Shown in pieces: positions 1-5,425 of a DNA stretch of 5,425 bases. The DNA comes from Gaopeijia sp032250675. GTDB taxonomy: Bacteria > Gemmatimonadota > Gemmatimonadetes > Longimicrobiales > Gaopeijiaceae. The number at the start of each line of letters is the position of its first letter. The first letter of the stretch is position 1. The position numbers were made by a program, and so were the translations under genes. The notes below the pieces were generated by a model, which saw only the letters and a list, made by a program, of their open reading frames with translations, ran no database searches and had not been told where the DNA came from. Where the stretch lies: contig JAVVEY010000150.1 of assembly GCA_032250675.1 (NCBI GenBank), positions 1-5,425 of the forward strand. Direction: 5' to 3'.

Positions 1-671
1 GCCGACGTGAGCGCCCGATCGAAGAGCGTCTCGCCGTCGAGCGGGAATTGCGGTACCAGGCGGCGGATCTCCTCGAGCTGCACCGCCGCCGCCTCCGCAT
101 CTCCCCCTTCGAGGTGCAGCGCGACGAGTTCGAAGCGGACCGGGAGACTGGCGGGGGTCCGGGCCAGGAGCGCCTCGAGCCTCGCGCCCCGGTCGGGGGG
201 GGCGTTGAAGCCGTCGAGGTCCGAGCTCCCTCCCGCGAGCGCCCAGAGCGCCTCCAGGTTGGCGGGATCGAGTGCGAGAGCGGCTTCCCGCTCGGCGCGC
301 GCCTCCTCCGGCGCCCCGAGCGCGTCGAGGATCGCGGCTCGCTCGAGGCGGATCGCGGCGTCGTCGCTCGCTCGCTCGAGCGCCTCGTCCGCGAGCTCGA
401 GCGCCTCCTCGAGTCGTCCCTCGCGCAGCGCCACCAGGGCGAGGTTGGCGGGTCCCGCCGCCTCGCGGGGTGCGAGTTCGGTCAGCCGCTCGAACTCGGC
501 CCGGGCCTCGGGGAGTCGGTCCTGCTGGAGAAATGCGAGTCCCTGCGTGCGTGCCCGGAGGATCTCGACCCGCGCCTCCGGCGAGGGAGCGGCATCGCTT
601 CCGCCGCAGCCGCCGAGGAGCGGGAGCGCGAGGAGGACAAGGCCGAGGCGGAGGGTGGGGGAGGGGTGCAT
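1..671 (-). CDS. TPR-repeat lipoprotein, C-terminus beyond the window
   Basis: An open frame runs from ATG at 671 to the left edge with no stop, giving 223 complete codons. The N-terminus is a classic lipoprotein signal: Arg8, a Leu/Val core at 9-19, then LGGC with Cys22 as the predicted lipidated residue. The rest is alanine-, leucine-, glutamate- and arginine-rich helix with TPR spacing. Likely repeats lie at about 39-70 (GLAFLQQDRLPEAR), 73-104 (NLALVALREGRLEEALE), 106-138 (ending ALALDPAN) and 162-200, with a short non-TPR insert DLDGFNAPPD at 151-160. The ATG is 7 bases after the stop of the CRTAC1-type gene and has no clear Shine-Dalgarno sequence, so ribosomes probably reinitiate or carry over from upstream. 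The role is probably a protein-interaction scaffold on a membrane surface. Some CRTAC1-type proteins carry N-terminal TPRs before VCBS repeats, so the missing part could be such a domain; this cannot be tested here. Confidence 0.88.
   Translation of the reverse strand, partial: MHPSPTLRLGLVLLALPLLGGCGGSDAAPSPEARVEILRARTQGLAFLQQDRLPEARAEFERLTELAPREAAGPANLALVALREGRLEEALELADEALERASDDAAIRLERAAILDALGAPEEARAEREAALALDPANLEALWALAGGSSDLDGFNAPPDRGARLEALLARTPASLPVRFELVALHLEGGDAEAAAVQLEEIRRLVPQFPLDGETLFDRALTS
195..202. repeat. Eight-base G/C homopolymer inside a coding region
   Basis: Eight consecutive G on the plus strand (C on the coding strand) encode the NAPPD part of the non-TPR insert in the left-hand lipoprotein (residues 156-160). 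The reading frame is open on both sides, which supports the base count as given. Confidence 0.75.
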
Positions 672-678
672 GAGCGGA

Positions 679-2481
679 TCAATCGGGAGAGGAGTCGAGA
701 ATCGAGGGGTGGGTGAGCGTCACCGACGTCCCCGTCGCGAAGGGTCCGCGCGCCAGGGTCATTGCCCCGTCGGGCCAGACGACCTCGATCGAGTCGGCCG
801 CCGCTCGCTCGCCCACCCCGAAGAGGGCGGGGTTGCGCAGCGACTGGGAGAGGTAGGAGGAGCCCGACCGGATCTGACGGTGCTGGATCCGCGTGCCCGC
901 GAAGAGCCGGATCCGGGCCCCCACGGCGTCGCGGTTCGGGGGAGCTCCCGCGAGCCGCAGCGTGATCGCGCCTCCGAGCGCATCCCGCGGGGTGTCGTTG
1001 CGCAGGAGGCGTGGCGGCCCGCCGTTGGCGGTGAGGAGGAGGTCGAGATCGGCGTCACCGTCGATGTCGGCGAAGGCGATCCCCCGCCCCACCAGTGGAC
1101 GGGCGAACGCCTCGCCCGCTGCGCGGGTCGCGTCCACGAACCCTCCGCTCCCGGTATTGAGGAAGAGGCGGGGGCGCTGCGGGAAGGAGAGATCCTCGCT
1201 GATGCGCGCGATCTCGGGTTCGATATGGCCGTTGGCGAGCACGAGGTCGAGGTAGCCGTCGAGATTCACGTCGAGGAAGGCGAGCCCGAAGGTGAGGGGA
1301 CGGAGGGTCGCACGAGCGAGGCGGGCTGATCCCGCGAGATCCTGATAGACGCCTCCGCCCACCGGGGTGAAGAGAGCGACCGGCTCGTGCGAGAAGTTGC
1401 CGACGGCGATCGAGAGATCACCGCGCCCCGTGACATCGCCCACATCGACTCCCATCCCCGCCCGCGTTCGCCCGAATTCGTCGAAGGCGACCCCCGCATC
1501 GAGCGCGATGTCGCGGAAGGTACCGTCGCCCTGATTCCGGTAGAGGAAGTTCGGCTGCATGTCGTTCGCCACGAAGATGTCGGACCACCCGTCCCCATCG
1601 AGATCGGTCACCACGACGCCGAGCGACTTCCCCTCGGGGTTTTCGACGCCTGCCTCCGCGGTGATATCGACGAAGTCGATCCCCTCCCGATTGCGGTACA
1701 TCCGGCAACTCTCGCCCGGGTAGTGTTCGGGGGTGGCGTACGACTTGGTGACGCCGTCGCGCGTGGTGAAGAGATCGGTTTCCGGGGTCCAGCGCACGTA
1801 GTTGCAGACGAAGAGGTCGAGCCATCCGTCGCGGTCGGCATCGAGCCAGGCGGCGGCGGTGGACCAGGCGGGCGGGGCGTCCGGGTCGGGGGATGCGCCG
1901 GTGGCGCCCGCGGCGCCCGGGACCCGGACGAAGGCGCCGCCGTCGTTGCGGAGGAGGCGATTCTCGCCCAGCGCGGTCAGGTAGATGTCGGTGTCGGCGT
2001 CGCCGTCGTAGTCGGCGAAGACCGCGCCCATTCCGTACACCCCTTCGGTGTGGCGGGCGATCCCCGTCGCGCGGCTCACATCGGCGAAGGTGCCGTCGCC
2101 GAGGTTCCGGTAGAGGTGGGTGTGGGCGGGGGAGGGGTTTCGCTCGTCCCGGTCGGGGGTCTCATGACCCGGCCACTCCGTCGAGTTGACGAGGAGGATA
2201 TCGGGGAGGCCGTCGCCGTCGTAGTCGAGAAATCCCCCCCCCGAGCCGATCGTCTCGGGCATCCACTTCTCGCCGAATGCGCCGGTGACGTGCACGAAGT
2301 CGAGCCCGGCCGCCTGCGTGATCTCGGTGAAGCGGAGCTCGGGCAGCCCGCCCACCTCTTCGCGGGCGGTGTAGGCGGGTTGGGTGCGGGCCCACGGCGC
2401 CGGATCGGCGTCGGTCTCGTCACCGTCGCACCCGGTGACGAGGAGGAGGAGGAGGCTGAGTCGCCACGGGCACCGGCTCAC
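679..2481 (-). CDS. CRTAC1-type lipoprotein: FG-GAP/VCBS repeats with ASPIC/UnbV domain
   Basis: The product is 600 residues and starts with a lipoprotein signal: Arg3 and Arg7, a leucine run, then the lipobox LVTGC with Cys18 as the predicted lipidated residue. Seven FG-GAP/VCBS calcium-loop repeats follow, at about residues 86, 158, 214, 293, 347, 404 and 472, mostly DxDxDGxxD. Several are paired with a YRN-x-GDGTF type strand (123-131, 313-322), as in beta-propeller proteins. The C-terminal 503-592 segment is an ASPIC/UnbV domain (NRDAVGARIR, GSSYLSQS, DSIEVVWPDG). This is the architecture of bacterial proteins annotated CRTAC1 family, whose biochemical role is not established; binding to proteins or surface polymers is an inference. 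The GTG start overlaps the stop of the cytochrome gene and has a GGAGAG six bases upstream, so translation is probably coupled to it. The fifth repeat is degenerate (DVTGRGD), and two cysteines that I recall as common in the family are absent. Family assignment is secure; function is not. Confidence 0.94.
   Translation of the reverse strand: MSRCPWRLSLLLLLVTGCDGDETDADPAPWARTQPAYTAREEVGGLPELRFTEITQAAGLDFVHVTGAFGEKWMPETIGSGGGFLDYDGDGLPDILLVNSTEWPGHETPDRDERNPSPAHTHLYRNLGDGTFADVSRATGIARHTEGVYGMGAVFADYDGDADTDIYLTALGENRLLRNDGGAFVRVPGAAGATGASPDPDAPPAWSTAAAWLDADRDGWLDLFVCNYVRWTPETDLFTTRDGVTKSYATPEHYPGESCRMYRNREGIDFVDITAEAGVENPEGKSLGVVVTDLDGDGWSDIFVANDMQPNFLYRNQGDGTFRDIALDAGVAFDEFGRTRAGMGVDVGDVTGRGDLSIAVGNFSHEPVALFTPVGGGVYQDLAGSARLARATLRPLTFGLAFLDVNLDGYLDLVLANGHIEPEIARISEDLSFPQRPRLFLNTGSGGFVDATRAAGEAFARPLVGRGIAFADIDGDADLDLLLTANGGPPRLLRNDTPRDALGGAITLRLAGAPPNRDAVGARIRLFAGTRIQHRQIRSGSSYLSQSLRNPALFGVGERAAADSIEVVWPDGAMTLARGPFATGTSVTLTHPSILDSSPD
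706..975 (-). other. ASPIC/UnbV domain of the CRTAC1-type lipoprotein
   Basis: Residues 503-592 follow the last VCBS repeat and show the usual order of family motifs: a beta strand ITLRL, NRDAVGARIRLFAG, GSSYLSQS, a FGVGE turn and DSIEVVWPDG. The domain is complete, so the protein is not truncated at its C-terminus. Confidence 0.85.
2234..2242. repeat. Nine-base C/G homopolymer inside a coding region
   Basis: Nine consecutive C on the plus strand (G on the coding strand) encode the glycines of the SGGGF segment just before the first VCBS loop (residues 80-84). Tracts this long are prone to replication slippage and to sequencing error. A one-base change would truncate the lipoprotein near residue 83. 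The frame is intact as given. Confidence 0.8.
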
Positions 2482-5420
2482 CGCCGGCTCTCCAGATGGT
2501 GTGTGTGGATCGGCTGCGCCATGAGGTTCACCCCCGGGTCTTCGGCCAGGTAGCGCCGCGCGAGCGCCCGGGCGGATTCGTCGATGCGGTGGTACTTGAA
2601 GGCGGCCTCGGCCGCGTCGGCCTCCTCTCTACGTCCGGCCACCCGGAGCGCGAGCATGCGAAAGTAGTGTCCGATTCGATCCTCCGGGTCGATCGCGAGT
2701 ACGGCGTCGAAGGCGTCGATCGCTTCGTCCGACCGTCCCGCCAGATAGAGCACCCGCCCGAGGTTGCGCCAGGCGTTGCGGTCGCTCGGGAATTCCTCGA
2801 GGACGCGCCGGTAGGCCAGCTCCGCTTCGTCGTACCGCCCGTCCTCCTGGAGGAGCCGCCCCCACACCCACGCCGCCTGCCCATGTCCCGCCTCCAGCGC
2901 CTCGACCGTCTCGAGGTGGCGGTACGCCGTCTCGAGGTCGCCCGCGGCGAGCGCGGTGCGCGCAAGATTGAGCGGTCCGTCGATCCGTTCCGGCGCGGCC
3001 GCCGCCACCTCCTGGAACGCCACGCGCGCGAGGCGGGTGTTGCCTTCGAGGAGGAGGGCGATCCCGTAGTCGTTGTAGCGCATCCAGCGTGGAACCCCTT
3101 CGGCGTCCTCGGCGCGCGCGCCCTCCCGGCCCGGATTCGGCGTGAAGGCGCCCTTCGAATCGGGCGTCGCGATCCGGAGCGCGACGTCGTCGCGGGCGAT
3201 CTCGGTCACCGGCAGATCCGGGACTTCGGGGAACTCCCCGAACCCCTCGCGATGCGCCGACCAGGCGAAGGTCGTGAAGTCACGGTTGAACTTCCGCCAG
3301 AGGAGGCGGGCGCGAAGCGTGAGCACCCCACCGGCGGCGCCGTCGGGGACGCGCACGACGTAGTGCCCCACATCGGCGGTCCCCGGGGGGATGACGTGAA
3401 GCGCGGCGGTGGCACGGATGTCGCTCGAGTTCCGGCGCAGCACCGGCTCGCCTCCGGCGTCGAGGAAGACCGCGCCGTAGCGATGCGCCATCGGGTCGAG
3501 GCGGCCCTCGGAGTCGAGGCGCCCGCTCTGCGCGATCACCGACCCGTCGGCTCCGAGGAGGGTGAACTCGATCCACGCCTCATTCGCGTCGGTCGTGCCG
3601 CCGGGGAAGGCGTGTCCCACCCCGAGATTGCGGACGACGACGTCGAACTCCACCGTCTTCCCCGGCTCGAGGCGCGGCGCACCTTCATCGATCGCCATGA
3701 CCACCTCCTCGTCGCCCGCTGCACCCCGCGGACCCGCCGCCGGTCGCTCGCGGAGCGCGAAGATCTCCACGCGGAGCTTCCCCTCGCGCAGGAAGGCTTC
3801 GGTCCGCCGGATCATCGCGGTGTCACCGCGGAGGTGGGGGAGCGCGGTATTGGCGGCCACGAAACGGTGCGACCGGACGTGTCCTCCATCCGCGGCGAGA
3901 TCCCCCAGGGGCGCGGGTTCGAGCGGCATATGGCAGTCCTGACAGACCCTCCTCGACGCCGAGAGGTAGAAGCTGCCCGCCGCATTCCCCGAGATTCCGC
4001 TGTCGTGCCAGGCGTCGTATTCGTTCTGGCCGCGCAGCCAGCGGTAGTTGTTCACCGCCTCGGGGAGCGAGACCTTGTGGCACGTCGCGCAGTACTCGCC
4101 CCTCGAGAAGACGGGCTTCGAGAGGAGCGCCGTGTGTGTGGCGGGGCGAGCGCGGAGCGCGGCGTCGTGCAGGAAGGCACGCATGGTGCCCCCCGGCGCG
4201 TCGGCGAAGAGGTAGGGATCGGCGGCGCCGTCGTCGAGGACGTAGTTGCCGTTCCCCGTCACTCCGTGCACGCGGGAGATCGCGTGACACGCCATGCAGG
4301 TGAGGCCCGCCTGGGTGGTCACACCCTCCTGCCGCACGGGGGCGTCGATCTCTCCGGTGAGGAGCACGGCGGGATCGTGACACCCCGCGCACCATCGGCT
4401 GCGGACCAGGCCGGCCCCGGGGACCGCGCCTCCGACCGCCCGGGCGTGGCGTGCGATCCACTTATTCTCGCCTCCGGTGCTCGTCCGGAGCTCCTGCACC
4501 GCCGCGACATAGAAGGGGTTGTTGAAGGACGAGAACCGATGTGCGGACGCCTTCCACTGCTCCACGATATCGGCGTGGCAGCGGGCACACCCGGTCGCCC
4601 CGATCGGTCGATCGGCGACGAAGCCGCGCGCGGCCACCTCCGCGGCCACCTCCGCCTCGGCTTCGAGTGATCCGTCGGGCACCAGGAGGGCGGCGTCGAT
4701 CCGTCCGCCGGAGGCGGTGGTGGTCGAGGAGGGGAAGAAGGGGCTCGACACCGAGGCGAGGCCGGGGGGAGAGAATCTCTCCGGTGCTCCCGCGATCGAT
4801 GCATCCGCAGTCCCTTCCCGCGCGCTCTCGCCGTTTCGGGTGGCCCGTTGGGGAGGGGGAGTGCGGAGTTCGTGGAGGTGGAGCGCGACGAGGATCACCG
4901 CGAAGGCGCCGACACCGAGGGCGAAGCGCCGTGTGGCGCGCCGCGGGATGCGAGCGACCCCCGCGCGACGATGCGCGAGGTACGCCACCGGGAGGGTCGC
5001 CGCCGCCGTGACATGAAGCCACCACGCCCACCGGTTCGCCTCCGAGGCGGCATCGGTGAGGATGAAGAGGCCGGTGATGAGGAGGAATGTCGAGGCCGCG
5101 AGTGCCACGCTCCCGGAGACGAGACTCGGGCGAGCACGCGCTCGCCACACCTTCGGGAGGTGGAGCGCGACGAAGAGGAGGACGAGCCCCACCAGGAGGA
5201 TCCCGAGGCCGGTGTGGCTCAGCACCATGACCTGGAGGAGGAGGGGAAGATCGGTCGGGAGCCCTCCGGCGCTCCGCGTCGCCGACGCGTCCGCCACCCG
5301 CACGATCACGAGGTAGAGGGTATTCGCGACGGTGAGGAAGGCGAGCCCGACGCATACGGCGAGGAGTCGCCGCTGCCATCTGGGGAGCATCGACCGGGGA
5401 GCTTCCGCCGGAGGGCGCAT
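2478..5420 (-). CDS. Membrane-anchored pentahaem c-type cytochrome with C-terminal TPR repeats
   Basis: This 980-residue protein probably carries electrons between the cytoplasmic membrane and the periplasm. Five hydrophobic helices (about 19-40, 67-88, 102-122, 132-149, 166-183) are separated by Arg-rich loops on alternate sides, which places the N-terminus inside and everything after residue 184 in the periplasm. A Pro/Ser/Thr-rich linker follows (184-270). Five CxxCH haem c sites then start at Cys278, 344, 375, 444 and 493. The first is followed by a W-K-x-S-x-H segment typical of cytochrome c554-like domains, and HRFSSFNNP, RWCAGCHDP and CHKVSLP resemble, from memory, a known family of multihaem TPR cytochromes. 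A beta-rich domain (about 546-720, with NLGVGHAFPGG at 598-608) and about five TPRs (783-950) complete it. The stop overlaps the next gene by 4 bases. The start is uncertain: Met1 lies 5 bases from the window edge, no upstream stop is visible, and Met11 (5390) is an alternative. Domain calls are firm; substrate and partners are unknown. Confidence 0.93.
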   Translation of the reverse strand: MRPPAEAPRSMLPRWQRRLLAVCVGLAFLTVANTLYLVIVRVADASATRSAGGLPTDLPLLLQVMVLSHTGLGILLVGLVLLFVALHLPKVWRARARPSLVSGSVALAASTFLLITGLFILTDAASEANRWAWWLHVTAAATLPVAYLAHRRAGVARIPRRATRRFALGVGAFAVILVALHLHELRTPPPQRATRNGESAREGTADASIAGAPERFSPPGLASVSSPFFPSSTTTASGGRIDAALLVPDGSLEAEAEVAAEVAARGFVADRPIGATGCARCHADIVEQWKASAHRFSSFNNPFYVAAVQELRTSTGGENKWIARHARAVGGAVPGAGLVRSRWCAGCHDPAVLLTGEIDAPVRQEGVTTQAGLTCMACHAISRVHGVTGNGNYVLDDGAADPYLFADAPGGTMRAFLHDAALRARPATHTALLSKPVFSRGEYCATCHKVSLPEAVNNYRWLRGQNEYDAWHDSGISGNAAGSFYLSASRRVCQDCHMPLEPAPLGDLAADGGHVRSHRFVAANTALPHLRGDTAMIRRTEAFLREGKLRVEIFALRERPAAGPRGAAGDEEVVMAIDEGAPRLEPGKTVEFDVVVRNLGVGHAFPGGTTDANEAWIEFTLLGADGSVIAQSGRLDSEGRLDPMAHRYGAVFLDAGGEPVLRRNSSDIRATAALHVIPPGTADVGHYVVRVPDGAAGGVLTLRARLLWRKFNRDFTTFAWSAHREGFGEFPEVPDLPVTEIARDDVALRIATPDSKGAFTPNPGREGARAEDAEGVPRWMRYNDYGIALLLEGNTRLARVAFQEVAAAAPERIDGPLNLARTALAAGDLETAYRHLETVEALEAGHGQAAWVWGRLLQEDGRYDEAELAYRRVLEEFPSDRNAWRNLGRVLYLAGRSDEAIDAFDAVLAIDPEDRIGHYFRMLALRVAGRREEADAAEAAFKYHRIDESARALARRYLAEDPGVNLMAQPIHTHHLESRR
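2488..2493 (-). promoter_or_regulatory. Shine-Dalgarno for the CRTAC1-type gene
   Basis: GGAGAG on the minus strand sits six bases upstream of the GTG start at 2481, inside the last codons of the cytochrome gene. It supports the GTG as the real start, as do the lipoprotein signal directly after it and the GTGA overlap with the upstream stop. The overlap implies translational coupling of the two products. Confidence 0.6.
2571..3074 (-). other. TPR domain of the cytochrome
   Basis: Residues 783-950 contain about five 34-residue helical pairs. The clearest are at 849-882 (GRLLQEDGRYDEAELAYRRV) and 883-916 (NLGRVLYLAGRSDEAIDAF, ending AIDPED), with the usual G, A and P positions. TPRs mediate protein-protein contacts. 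By topology this one faces the periplasm and could dock the lipoproteins encoded downstream, which is an inference. Confidence 0.85.
3930..4589 (-). other. Five CxxCH haem c attachment sites
   Basis: The sites are CARCH (278-282), CAGCH (344-348), CMACH (375-379), CATCH (444-448) and CQDCH (493-497). Spacers between successive sites are 61, 26, 64 and 44 residues. Further histidines at 294, 325, 385, 418, 429, 472, 514, 518 and 529 are enough to supply a sixth ligand to every haem, so bis-His ligation is likely for most. Covalent attachment would need a cytochrome c maturation system, which is not encoded in this window. Confidence 0.93.
4872..5366 (-). other. Five-helix membrane domain, possible two-haem b-type core
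   Basis: This encodes residues 19-183 of the cytochrome. The loops after helices 2 and 4 (WRARAR at 92-97; HRRAGVARIPRRATRR at 150-165) are strongly basic and the other loops are not, so the positive-inside rule gives N-in, C-out. Helix 2 has His69 at its periplasmic end and His87 at its cytoplasmic end. Helix 4 has His136 and His150 at the matching ends. The 13-residue gap between His136 and His150 equals that of the haem-ligating pairs in cytochrome b of bc1 complexes. Haem binding is an inference; the helices themselves are clear. Confidence 0.6.
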
Positions 5421-5425
5421 GCCGG

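Noticed and set aside
365..380. Short CTCG tandem repeat
   Set aside because: It is only about three copies within Leu/Glu/Arg/Ala codons of the TPR region, matches the local CTC and GAG codon bias, and has no flanking structure.
482..682. Minus-strand frame with a TTG start and 66 codons at the head of the left-hand gene
   Set aside because: It overlaps the TPR lipoprotein in another frame and is Ser/Arg/Pro low-complexity. The ATG at 671 instead gives a textbook lipoprotein signal and a long TPR frame.
7..2553. Plus-strand open frames of 440 and 388 codons opposite the lipoprotein genes
   Set aside because: Both are compositional shadows: Arg/Ser/Ala- or Gly/Val/Glu-rich, without signal, domain or ribosome binding site, and fully covered by convincing minus-strand genes.
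2496..4670. Long open frame of 724 codons on the plus strand, opposite the cytochrome gene
   Set aside because: It is antisense to a gene with clear domains. Its protein is rich in Arg, Val, Gly, His and Asp with no recognisable motif, as expected where high GC makes stop codons rare.
5161..5250. Many GGAGGAG-like purine runs on the plus strand that look like ribosome binding sites
   Set aside because: They are the complement of CTCCTC leucine codons in the membrane helices on the coding strand, and no plausible gene follows them.
1..5425. Search by eye for tRNA, rRNA, CRISPR, transposase, attachment sites and hairpin terminators
   Set aside because: Nothing convincing was found. The window is coding almost end to end, and gene junctions are too short to hold such elements.

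Overview
The window is a tightly packed, very GC-rich stretch (well over 60% G+C by eye) with no intergenic DNA worth the name. Three genes lie head to tail on the minus strand, so transcription runs from the right edge to the left. The joints are a 4-base stop/start overlap (2478-2481) and a 7-base gap (672-678), which is the signature of a single operon. No RNA gene, mobile element, CRISPR array, terminator or promoter was seen; any promoter must lie to the right of the window.

Right part (2478-5420): a 980-residue membrane-anchored cytochrome. It has five predicted membrane helices, a Pro/Ser/Thr-rich linker, a five-haem c-type domain (five CxxCH sites), a beta-rich domain, about five TPR repeats and a His-rich tail. 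Middle (679-2481): a 600-residue lipoprotein of the CRTAC1 type, with seven FG-GAP/VCBS calcium-loop repeats and a C-terminal ASPIC/UnbV domain. Left part (1-671): the first 223 residues of a TPR lipoprotein that continues beyond the window.

All three products are predicted to be exported or to face outside the cytoplasmic membrane, and two carry TPR scaffolds. A reasonable inference is an envelope-located electron-transfer assembly: the cytochrome moves electrons from the membrane to periplasmic c haems, and the two lipoproteins act as partners, scaffolds or substrate-facing subunits. The electron donor, acceptor and substrate cannot be read from the sequence. The most interesting point is a set of four histidines in membrane helices 2 and 4 whose placement fits a two-haem b-type core. 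If real, one polypeptide would hold b haems, c haems and TPRs.

Organism: the high GC, two lipoprotein signals and multihaem cytochrome suggest a Gram-negative environmental bacterium. CRTAC1-type proteins next to TPR and multihaem cytochrome genes are familiar from Acidobacteriota, Planctomycetota, Myxococcota and related uncultured phyla. The window does not decide among these.
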